DNA of 64,000 bases from JACCWP01 sp963801045 (lineage in GTDB: Bacteria > Actinomycetota > Actinomycetes > Propionibacteriales > Nocardioidaceae), in contig CAWDDC010000004.1 of NCBI GenBank assembly GCA_963801045.1, positions 1,798,001 through 1,862,000 of the forward strand. Direction: 5' to 3'. Both the position numbers and the translations under genes were made by a program. The notes under the pieces were generated by a model. It was given only the letters and a program-made list of their open reading frames with translations. It was not told the DNA's origin and made no database searches. Below, in pieces: positions 45,062 through 52,306 of the stretch (the stretch's first letter is position 1; the number at the start of each line of letters is the position of its first letter).

Positions 45062-46719
45062 CAGATGGTGGCCAGGTAGCGGTGCACCAGGTAGACCGAC
45101 ATCGCGCCCTCACCGACGGCTGAGGCGACGCGCTTCATCGAGTCGAGCCGCACGTCGCCGGCCGCGAACACCCCGGGCACGCTGGTCTCCAGTGCGAGGG
45201 GTGCTCGTGGCAGCGGCCAGCTCTGCGCGTGCACGGGGTTGGCGAGGTCCTGGCCGGTGACGACGAACCCCTTGCCGTCGCGCACCACGCTCGGTCCGAG
45301 CCACTCGGTACGGGGCGACGCGCCGATGAACACGAACAGCCAGCTGGACGGCACCTCTTCCTCCGTGCCGGAGGCGCGGTCGGCGAGCGTGAGCGCCTCG
45401 AGGTGCCCGTCGCCCCGGCACGCCACCACCTCGCTGCGACAGCGCACCTCGATGTTGGCCGCGAACGTGATCCGCTCGACGAGGTAGCGCGACATCGTCT
45501 GCTCGAGGGTCGGCGCCCGCACCACGAGCACGACGCGCTTGGCGAAGCGGGCCAGGTTGAGCGCGGCCTGTCCCGCGGAGTTGGCGGCGCCGACGACGTA
45601 GACGTCGTCGCCCTCGCACTGGCTCGCGTCGCTCGCGGTCGTGCCGTAGTAGACGCCCCGGCCGTTGAGCTCGTCCAGGCCGGTCGCCTCCAGGCGCCGG
45701 TACGACACGCCCGTCGCCACGATGAGCGACCGGGCCTCGATCTCTCCCGAGCCCTCGAACAGCACGGCGTGCACCGGCCCACGGGTCTCGAAGCCGACGA
45801 CGGTGCGAGCGAGCACCATCTCGGCACCGAAGCGAGCGACCTGTGCGACGGCACGGTGGGCCAGGTCGGAGCCGGTCAGGCCCTTCGGGAAGCCCAGGTA
45901 GTTCTCGATCGCTGCACTCTGACCCGCCTGCCCCCCGGGCGCCTCACGCTCCACCACGACGCTGGTCAGTCCCTCCGACGCGGCGTACACCGCGGCGGCC
46001 AGACCCGCGGGGCCGCCGCCGACGATGCAGACGTCGTACAGCGGCTGTTGGGCCGTGGTGCTGAGGCCGAGCGCGCCGGCGAGGTCGAGGGTCGTCGGCG
46101 AGCGGAGCGTGTCGCCGTCGGGGACGAGCACCAGCGGCAGATCGGTCGGAGCCGCCTCGGCGAGGTCGCGCAGTCGCTGCGCCTCGGCGTCGCGCTCGAT
46201 GTCGTACCAGCGGTAGGGCACGTGGTTGCGTGCCAGGAACGTCTTGATGTCGTAGCTGCGGTCGGACCACCGGTGCCCCACCACCCGTACGTCGGACGTG
46301 TGGTCCGGGTGGGCCTGCCGCCAGTCGCCGAGCAGATCGTCGACGATCGGGTACAGCTGCTCCTCGGGTGGGTCCCACGGCTTGAGCAGGTAGTAGTCGA
46401 GGCCGATGTCGTTGATGGCCTTGATGGCGACGTCGGTGTCGGCGTAGGCGGTGAGCAGCAGGTACTTCGCGCCGGGTGCGTGCGTGCCCGCCTGCTCCAG
46501 CATCTCGATGCCGGTCATCTCCGGCATCCGCTGGTCGGAGGCGATCAACGCCACCGGCTGGTTGCGCAGGGCCAGCTTGGTCAGCAGGTCCAGGGCCTGA
46601 CGTCCCGACGTCGCCGGCACGACGCGGTAGTCGGCCCCGTAGCGGCGCTGCAGGTCCCGGGAGATCGCCGCCGAGACCATGGGGTCGTCGTCGACGGTCA
46701 GGATCACGGGCTTGCTCAT
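45061..46719 (-). CDS. response regulator - glutaredoxin-like - thioredoxin-reductase-like fusion protein
   Basis: A 552-residue fusion from ATG 46719. Residues 1-125 are a receiver domain (acidic pocket Asp10-Asp12, phosphoacceptor Asp62 in SDQRMPEMTG, Lys113 in LLKPWD). Residues 145-225 resemble a glutaredoxin fold, but the usual CPxC is replaced by RWSDRSYD. From 230 a two-nucleotide flavoprotein begins (CIVGGGPAGLAAAVYAASEG; NADPH motif VYVVGAANSAGQAAL; C-terminal GVFAAGDVRLDSMKRVASAV). The thioredoxin-reductase CxxC is absent: only one Cys lies in SDASQCEG. The histidine kinase gene overlaps its stop. Confidence 0.9.
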   Translation of the reverse strand: MSKPVILTVDDDPMVSAAISRDLQRRYGADYRVVPATSGRQALDLLTKLALRNQPVALIASDQRMPEMTGIEMLEQAGTHAPGAKYLLLTAYADTDVAIKAINDIGLDYYLLKPWDPPEEQLYPIVDDLLGDWRQAHPDHTSDVRVVGHRWSDRSYDIKTFLARNHVPYRWYDIERDAEAQRLRDLAEAAPTDLPLVLVPDGDTLRSPTTLDLAGALGLSTTAQQPLYDVCIVGGGPAGLAAAVYAASEGLTSVVVEREAPGGQAGQSAAIENYLGFPKGLTGSDLAHRAVAQVARFGAEMVLARTVVGFETRGPVHAVLFEGSGEIEARSLIVATGVSYRRLEATGLDELNGRGVYYGTTASDASQCEGDDVYVVGAANSAGQAALNLARFAKRVVLVVRAPTLEQTMSRYLVERITFAANIEVRCRSEVVACRGDGHLEALTLADRASGTEEEVPSSWLFVFIGASPRTEWLGPSVVRDGKGFVVTGQDLANPVHAQSWPLPRAPLALETSVPGVFAAGDVRLDSMKRVASAVGEGAMSVYLVHRYLATI

Positions 46720-46852
46720 GGATCGGCCTTCGTGCGGTGTCGTGGGCCGCCGAGGAGTGGCCGGCCGGACGGATGCAGGCGCTGGCCCGGCCAACCTAGT
46801 CCGATGTCGTCCCCCGACACCGGCGGAACGACGAACAAGTGCCTCGTCCCCC

Positions 46853-47338
46853 TCACCCCGGCGTCCGCCCGTGGAACCGCCGGTGCAGGTCGTGGACCTG
46901 CTCGGCCAGTGCGTCCACCGGCCCCTCCACCTCGAGGCCGGGCACGACGTCACGGATCGGCAGGCCGCGTACCGGGGCGGCCGGCACGCCGAGCTCGTCG
47001 AGCCAGGACCTGACCTGCTCCGACGAGGTCACGTAGACGATCCGGCCCAAGCCCACCCAGCCGTGCGCGGCGGCACACATCGGGCAGTGCTCGCCGGAGG
47101 TGTACACCGTGGCTGCGCTTCGTTCTTCCGGTGTCATGCGGCTCGCCGACCACCGCGCCAGCTCGAACTCGGGGTGCCGGGTCTGGTCCCCGGAGGCGAC
47201 CCGGTTGTGGTCCTCGGCGAGCACCGTGCCGTCAGCGCCGACCAGGACGGAGCCGAACGGCTCGTCCCCTTCGTCCAGCGCCTCCGTCGCGAGCTCCACA
47301 CACCGCCGCAGATGGCGCAGGTCGTCGTCAGTCAGCAT
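46853..47338 (-). CDS. nucleoside/guanine deaminase-like zinc deaminase
   Basis: A 161-residue cytidine-deaminase-fold enzyme. The zinc site is TRHPEFELARW (His-x-Glu with Pro in place of the usual Ala) and TSGEHCPMCAAAHGW (PCxxC-type). The size and GEHCPMC suit a guanine deaminase/TadA-like nucleoside deaminase rather than cytidine deaminase. It overlaps ribA by 11 bases, which suggests it acts in the same pathway, possibly on the pyrimidine product of RibA as the missing RibD deaminase domain. That is inference. It is the last gene of the run. Confidence 0.85.
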   Translation of the reverse strand: MLTDDDLRHLRRCVELATEALDEGDEPFGSVLVGADGTVLAEDHNRVASGDQTRHPEFELARWSASRMTPEERSAATVYTSGEHCPMCAAAHGWVGLGRIVYVTSSEQVRSWLDELGVPAAPVRGLPIRDVVPGLEVEGPVDALAEQVHDLHRRFHGRTPG

Positions 47339-48017
47339 GTGCCCCCCTCCCGTTCCGTGCTGCGGGCCCGACGGCAGGGACGTCGAGCAGGTGCGCGCCA
47401 CGGGTGGACTTCGTCGCCAGGTAGCGCGCATTCGCCGCCGACACGTGCACACCGGTGGGTACCCGCTCGGTCACGGTCACACCGAGTGCGGCCAGCTGCA
47501 CGACCTTGTCCGGGTTGTTGCTCAGCACCGCAACCCGCGACAGGCCGAGCGCCAGCAGCATCTGCGCGGCGACCGTGTAGTCCCGCTCGTCCTCGGCGTA
47601 GCCGAGCGCGAGGTTGGCGTCGTACGTGTCGAGACCGGTGTCCTGCAGGGCGTAGGCGTCGAGCTTGGCGTAGAGCCCGATGCCGCGCCCCTCCTGCCGC
47701 AGGTACAGCAGGAACCCGTCCTCGTCGGTGAGGCGTTCGACCGCCTCACGCATCTGCGGGCCGCAGTCGCAGCGCTGGCTGCCGAAGACGTCTCCCGTCA
47801 GGCACTCGCTGTGCGGCCGTACGAGCGGTGGCGGTCCGCGATGCGCAGCGGGGTCGAGTGCGCGGGCGCGTCCGCCGAGCCCGAGGGCGAGGTGCTCGCC
47901 GTCGTCGGCCAGGCCGGCGAAGGTGAACACGCGGGCGGTCGTGGCGTAGCCGTCGGCGAACCGCAGCGGCACCGTCACCTGGGTGCGGATCGTCGCGGGG
48001 GGCAGAGTTCGCGGCAT
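47328..48017 (-). CDS. ribA: GTP cyclohydrolase II
   Basis: A 229-residue RibA that opens GTP to a diaminopyrimidine with loss of formate and pyrophosphate. The zinc-binding cysteines are in SECLTGDVFGSQRCDCGPQM; substrate motifs are LYLRQEGRGIGLYAKLDAY, TYDANLALGY, LLALGLSRVAVLSNNPDK and VPTGVHV. It is stand-alone, not fused to RibB as in most actinobacterial riboflavin operons, and it is grouped with pterin- and glycan-type genes. It may therefore serve a specialised pathway rather than vitamin B2 supply. Confidence 0.92.
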   Translation of the reverse strand: MPRTLPPATIRTQVTVPLRFADGYATTARVFTFAGLADDGEHLALGLGGRARALDPAAHRGPPPLVRPHSECLTGDVFGSQRCDCGPQMREAVERLTDEDGFLLYLRQEGRGIGLYAKLDAYALQDTGLDTYDANLALGYAEDERDYTVAAQMLLALGLSRVAVLSNNPDKVVQLAALGVTVTERVPTGVHVSAANARYLATKSTRGAHLLDVPAVGPAARNGRGAHAD

Positions 48018-48030
48018 CGGTCCCTCTCGG

Positions 48031-48723
48031 TCAGTCCATCCGGAATCGGGGCGAGAGTGCGTACCGCAGCAGCACCACGTCGTCGATCCGGCGTACGTCC
48101 GCGAGCGTCGCACGCCGGTCGGGATTCCACGGGAAGCGGCCGTCGTCGACGAACCGTCGGGCCCGGGAGTCGCCGACGAACAGCGGTGCGACGACCAGGT
48201 GCAGCTCGTCGGCGAGGTCCGCGGTCAGGAACTGGGTGTGCACCCTGCCACCCCCCTCGACCATCAGCCGCCGCACGCCCCGGGTGTGCAGATCCTCGCT
48301 CATCAGGCGCATGTCCACCGGCTGACCGCCGTCGACCACGGTCGCCACCTGTCCGAGCCGGTCGAGGGCACCGGACACCGCCGGGCTCGCGCAGTAGACC
48401 AGCTTGTCGGAGTCACCGGTCGCGAAGAAGTCTGCGCACGGGTCGAGCTGCGCCCCTTGGGTCACGGTCACCTTGATCGGCGAGCGCGGCAGCCCTCGCG
48501 CGACCCGGTCGTCCTGCCGCTCGCGTGCGCGCACGAGCAGCCGTGGGTTGTCCTTGCGCACGGTGGCGGCGCCGACGAGGATCGCGTCGCAGCCGGCCCG
48601 CACGGCGTCCACCCGGTCGAGGTCCGCGGCGTTGGACAGCACGAGCCGCTGCTCGGCCGAGCTGTCGAGGTAGCCGTCGATCGAGATGCTGCAGCTCAGC
48701 AGCGTGTACGGACGCTCAGCCAC
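48031..48723 (-). CDS. RibD C-terminal-type reductase (DHFR-like fold)
   Basis: A 230-residue protein matching only the reductase half of RibD. It has the N-terminal YTLLSCSISIDGYLDSS, then DAILVGAATVRKDNPRLLVR, the dinucleotide-binding VRRLMVEGGGRVHTQFL and LHLVVAPLFVGD. It would reduce the ribose of the RibA product to a ribityl chain, or a related pyrimidine. The deaminase half of RibD is absent here but a separate deaminase lies at the end of the operon. GTG 48723 overlaps the flippase gene's stop by eight bases. Confidence 0.85.
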   Translation of the reverse strand: MAERPYTLLSCSISIDGYLDSSAEQRLVLSNAADLDRVDAVRAGCDAILVGAATVRKDNPRLLVRARERQDDRVARGLPRSPIKVTVTQGAQLDPCADFFATGDSDKLVYCASPAVSGALDRLGQVATVVDGGQPVDMRLMSEDLHTRGVRRLMVEGGGRVHTQFLTADLADELHLVVAPLFVGDSRARRFVDDGRFPWNPDRRATLADVRRIDDVVLLRYALSPRFRMD

Positions 48724-49705
48724 GAACGACGCCTTCCAGGCCGGCCGTGGCCGCCATCCTCGTCCGCGCGGGACCTGCCCGGTCCGGACCGTCAGCCCCG
48801 CGGTGGAACCACGCCACGATCAGGACCACGGCACCCGGCAGGCTCGCGACCACGACCATGACCCCGAACACCACGGCGGTGGCGACGCCCTGGGCCGCGC
48901 TCAGCCCGGCCGCGTGGAACGCCCACGCGGCCACGCCCTCACGAGGGCCCCACCCGGCGATGTTCATCGGGATGGCCATCGCCAGCAGCACGAGCAGCGC
49001 CAGCGGCAGCATCCGCAGCAGCGAGGCGGTGGATCCGGCGTTCCGCGCGGCGATCAGGAAGATGGCGGCGTGGCCGGCGACGACCACGGCGGAGGTGAGC
49101 ACGATGCCGGGCCACGCCCGCCGCGCGAGCAGCCCGTCGCGGAGGTCCGCTGAAACGGTACGTACGGCCCGCGCCGCGAGCGACGGTCCGTCGTGGGGCC
49201 GGGCCCGGCTCAGCAGCGCCGCGGCCACGACGCCGACCACGACCACGCCCGCGGCGAACGGGACGAACGACCGCACCGGCGACGGCAGCAGGAGCAGCAC
49301 GACCACGCCCAGCACGACCTGCACCACCTGTCCGGCAGAACGCTCCCACGCGACGGCACGCAGGCTCAGGCCGACGTCGCCGACGTCGCGGCCGTGCCGG
49401 ACCGCCCGGTGCACGTCGCCGAGCACGCCCCCGGGGAGGGTGGTGTTGAGGAACTGCGACCGGAAGTACGCCGGGACCGCTGCCCGCAACGGCACACCCG
49501 CACCGAGACCGCCCGACACCAGGCTCCATCGCCACGCGCAGCACACCGTGGTCAACGCCGAGATGCCCGCGGCGGCCACGAGCGACCACCCGTCGACCAT
49601 GCCGACGGCATCGCGGAACGGGCCGGCGCCCAGCCGCCAGACCAGGACGGCCAGGATCGCGGCGCCGCCCAGCGGGCGGGCCCACGTCCACCAGGTCCGG
49701 GTCAT
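48716..49705 (-). CDS. lysylphosphatidylglycerol-synthase-like transmembrane protein (UPF0104, flippase-type)
   Basis: A roughly 329-residue protein with about eight membrane helices and the UPF0104/LPG-synthase membrane-domain motifs (YFRSQFLNTTLPGGVLGDVH, RAVAWERSAGQVVQVVLG, IPMNIAGWGPREGVAAWAF). It lacks the soluble aminoacyl-transfer domain of MprF. Relatives act with glycosyltransferases in exporting or presenting lipid-linked products. I prefer ATG 49705 (GGAG upstream); GTG 49774, overlapping the glycosyltransferase stop as GTGA, would add 23 residues. Confidence 0.82.
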   Translation of the reverse strand: MTRTWWTWARPLGGAAILAVLVWRLGAGPFRDAVGMVDGWSLVAAAGISALTTVCCAWRWSLVSGGLGAGVPLRAAVPAYFRSQFLNTTLPGGVLGDVHRAVRHGRDVGDVGLSLRAVAWERSAGQVVQVVLGVVVLLLLPSPVRSFVPFAAGVVVVGVVAAALLSRARPHDGPSLAARAVRTVSADLRDGLLARRAWPGIVLTSAVVVAGHAAIFLIAARNAGSTASLLRMLPLALLVLLAMAIPMNIAGWGPREGVAAWAFHAAGLSAAQGVATAVVFGVMVVVASLPGAVVLIVAWFHRGADGPDRAGPARTRMAATAGLEGVVRG

Positions 49706-49770
49706 CCCGGGCTCCGATCTGCTGCCGTAGTGCTCCCTGGGGTGACATACGGGCGCCGTGCCGTGGCGGT

Positions 49771-50841
49771 TCACCGCCGTGCCACCTCCGCGAGGACTCC
49801 GGAGACCCGCGCCGCCGTAGCCGTCCAGTCCGACAGCGTCGGGCGGCGCTCCTGGGCCGCGTTCCGGAGTCGCTGCCGCAGGGCGTCGTCTCCGAGCCAG
49901 CTGCGCAGCGCGGTCGCGAGGGCCGCCGCGTCGCCGGGCGGCACCAGCAGGCCGGGCCGGCTCCCGGCGGCCGTGCGTCCGAGCGTCTCGGGCAGACCGC
50001 CGACGGTCGTGGCGACGACGGGCAGCCCGCGCGCCAGCGCCTCGGTGACCACCATGCCGTAGGTCTCGCCCCGCGAGGCCAGAACCAGCACGTCCGCCGC
50101 GGCGTACGCGGCGTCGAGGTCACCGCCCGTCAGCGGTCCGGTGAGGACCACCCGGTCACCGACTCCGACCTCGCGGGCCCGACGGCAGAGGCTGTCGACG
50201 AAGCCTGGGTCGAGGGTCAGGCTGCCGACGCACACGCAGCGCCAGCGCAGCTCGGCGAGCGTCGCCAGCGCGGCCAGCAGCACGTCGTGCCCCTTGTGCG
50301 GCGCCACCGCCGCGACGCAGAGCAGCTGCCCGCCGGACGCCGTCCCGGGCGCACGACCGGCCGGCTCGACGCCGGGTTCCGCGACGTGCACCAGGGCGGG
50401 TGGCAGCGCGTAGAGGTCGAGCAGCCGGCCGCGGGTCCACGTGCTGGTCGTGACGACCGCGGCCGCGGCCGACAGGACCGCGCGCTCCCGCTCTCGGGCG
50501 GCGGCGACGTCGGCCTCGCCCGTCCCGTCCCCCAACGGCATGTGCACCAGGACGACCAGGCGCAGCCGAGCCGCCTCCGGCACCAGGACCTCCGGGACCG
50601 CGGACGCGATCAGGCCGTCGACGAGCACGACCGCGCCGTCCGGGACTCCCGCGACGGCTCCCGCGAGAGCGGCGGTCGCCGCCGGGTCCGGCGAGGGCCA
50701 CGAGCCGGGCACGGGTCGCACCTGCACGGACCACCCGGTCGCGGCGAGCCCGGCGCAGATCCGGCGGTCGTAGCTGTTGCCGCCGCTCGGCCGGGACGGG
50801 TCGTCGATGCTGTCCGGCACGACGACGTGGACGACGGTCAC
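49771..50841 (-). CDS. glycosyltransferase family 4
   Basis: A 356-residue GT-B enzyme. N-terminal acceptor domain: VVHVVVPDSIDDPSRPSGGN with YDRRICAGLAATGWSVQVRP. The C-terminal nucleotide-sugar domain carries LLCVAAVAPHKGHDVLLAAL, DRVVLTGPLTGGDLDAAYAAADVLVLAS and the retaining-GT signature ETYGMVVTEALARGLPVVAT. It is soluble or membrane-associated; donor and acceptor unknown. Coupled by GTGA to the pterin-synthase homologue before it and possibly to the flippase gene after it. Confidence 0.88.
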   Translation of the reverse strand: MTVVHVVVPDSIDDPSRPSGGNSYDRRICAGLAATGWSVQVRPVPGSWPSPDPAATAALAGAVAGVPDGAVVLVDGLIASAVPEVLVPEAARLRLVVLVHMPLGDGTGEADVAAARERERAVLSAAAAVVTTSTWTRGRLLDLYALPPALVHVAEPGVEPAGRAPGTASGGQLLCVAAVAPHKGHDVLLAALATLAELRWRCVCVGSLTLDPGFVDSLCRRAREVGVGDRVVLTGPLTGGDLDAAYAAADVLVLASRGETYGMVVTEALARGLPVVATTVGGLPETLGRTAAGSRPGLLVPPGDAAALATALRSWLGDDALRQRLRNAAQERRPTLSDWTATAARVSGVLAEVARR

Positions 50842-51236
50842 GGCGCTCGCTCGTAGCTCGCCCACGCGACGTGCGACTCGTGCAGCGTGACCGCGATCGC
50901 CGCGAGCTCCCGGGCCCCGTCGCCGAGGGCGCCGGCACGTACGCGCTCTGCGAGCCGATCGGCGATCACCTGCGCCAACGCCTCCGTCGTGGTGTTCATG
51001 CCGGCGAACTCCGCCTCGTCGTCGAGGTTGCGGTAGCTCAGCTCGCCGACCACGGCGTGCAGCTCCTCGGCCGCCCGCCCGATGTCGACCACGATGTTGT
51101 CGGCGTCGAGCTCTGCCCGGCGGAACGTGGCGTCGACGACGAAGGTCGCACCGTGCAGAGCCTGTGCCGGTCCGAACACCTCGCCGCGGAAGCTGTGCGC
51201 GATCATCATGTGGTCGCGGACGGTCACGCTGAACAT
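50838..51236 (-). CDS. divergent 6-pyruvoyl-tetrahydropterin synthase/QueD homologue
   Basis: A 132-residue PTPS-family protein. It keeps the first zinc histidine (MMIAHSF, His14), the strand LHGATFVVDATF, an NLDD-like segment (LSYRNLDDEAEF), MNTTTEALAQVIADRL and the catalytic LHESHVAWASY. But where canonical enzymes have a Cys and an H-G-H pair, this one reads PAQALHGATF: both the catalytic Cys position and the third zinc His are changed. Standard pyruvoyl- or carboxy-tetrahydropterin synthesis is thus doubtful. Four bases separate it from the dehydrogenase gene downstream of which it is read. Confidence 0.82.
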   Translation of the reverse strand: MFSVTVRDHMMIAHSFRGEVFGPAQALHGATFVVDATFRRAELDADNIVVDIGRAAEELHAVVGELSYRNLDDEAEFAGMNTTTEALAQVIADRLAERVRAGALGDGARELAAIAVTLHESHVAWASYERAP

Positions 51237-51240
51237 CGGT

Positions 51241-52221
51241 TCACCCCTTTCCGTAGGTGAGGGTGTGGCACAGCGCCGGCAGGCTTCCGCTCGACAACCG
51301 GGCCATGACGTCGGGCAGCTCGTCGAAGCGGGACGCGCCGGTGATCAACGCGTCGAACGCGGGGTCGCGAAGCAGGTCGAGGGCGAGCGCCATCCGGTCG
51401 GTGGGGGTGCGGCTCCCCCGGCGCGCCGCCGCCACCTGACCGACCTGACTGGCGCGAATGCCGAGGCGGCCGGAGTGGAAGGCGCCCCCGAGCGAGAGGC
51501 GGATCTCGGCGTCGCCGTACCAGCTGAGGTCGACGACTGTGCCCTCCGGCGCGAGCAGGTCGAGCGAACGCTGCAGCCCCGCCGAGGTGGCGCTGGCGTG
51601 CACGACCAGGTCGCGGTCTCCCGCCGCGTCGTCGGGCAGTGCGAAGTCGACGTCGAGCGCGGCCGCGACGTCGGCGCGCGAGGCGTCGACGTCGACGAGG
51701 GTGACCGCGACACCGGGGAACCGACGGAGCAGCCGTGCGACGGAGCAGCCCACCATGCCGGCGCCCACGACGGTGATGCGGTCGCCGAGCAGCGGGGCGG
51801 CGTCCCACAGCGCGTTGACGGCGGTCTCCACCGTGCCGGCGAGCACCGCCCGCGCCGGCGGCACGTCGTCGGGCACGACCACCACGGCGCCGGCCGGTAC
51901 GACGTACGCCGTCTGGTGCGGGTAGAGGCAGAAGACGGTGCGACCCCGCAGCTCCGGCGGCCCGTGCTCGACCACACCGACGTTGAGGTACCCGTACTTG
52001 ACCGGGGCCGGGAAGTCGCCGTCCTGGAACGGCGCCCGCATCGCGGCGTACTGGCTGGCCGGCACGCCGCCCCGGAACACCAGCGTCTCGGTGCCCCGGC
52101 TCACCCCGGTGTGCAGCGTGCGCACGAGGACGTCGTCCGGACCCGGCTCCGGCAGCGGGACCGGGCGGATCTCGCCCACGCCGGGTTCGCGCAGCCAGAA
52201 CGCGAGCTCGCCACCCGACAC
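51241..52221 (-). CDS. zinc-type (MDR) dehydrogenase
   Basis: A 326-residue medium-chain dehydrogenase. It has the GroES-like N-terminal part (LPEPGPDDVLVRTLHTGVSRG, PVKYGYLNVGVVE), a Rossmann domain ITVVGAGMVGCSVARLLRRFP, and the acidic cofactor-binding VTLVDVDASRADVAAAL favouring NAD(H). The usual catalytic Cys and structural zinc cysteines are absent, so it may be a zinc-free oxidoreductase. It is the first gene of the pterin/glycan-type run and diverges from the fused CDP-alcohol/phosphatase gene across 85 bases. Starts at GTG 52221 (GTG 52230 also possible). Confidence 0.85.
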   Translation of the reverse strand: MSGGELAFWLREPGVGEIRPVPLPEPGPDDVLVRTLHTGVSRGTETLVFRGGVPASQYAAMRAPFQDGDFPAPVKYGYLNVGVVEHGPPELRGRTVFCLYPHQTAYVVPAGAVVVVPDDVPPARAVLAGTVETAVNALWDAAPLLGDRITVVGAGMVGCSVARLLRRFPGVAVTLVDVDASRADVAAALDVDFALPDDAAGDRDLVVHASATSAGLQRSLDLLAPEGTVVDLSWYGDAEIRLSLGGAFHSGRLGIRASQVGQVAAARRGSRTPTDRMALALDLLRDPAFDALITGASRFDELPDVMARLSSGSLPALCHTLTYGKG

Positions 52222-52306
52222 CGGCCACACCCTACTCAGGCACCGGAGTGAACCGGGGCGGCCCGTTGCCCGTACCACTGCTGTACCCCACGGCTACGGA
52301 GGAACG

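Noticed and set aside
49193..50062. A plus-strand open frame across the flippase and glycosyltransferase genes
   Set aside because: No ribosome-binding context or domain; the minus-strand genes carry clear motifs.
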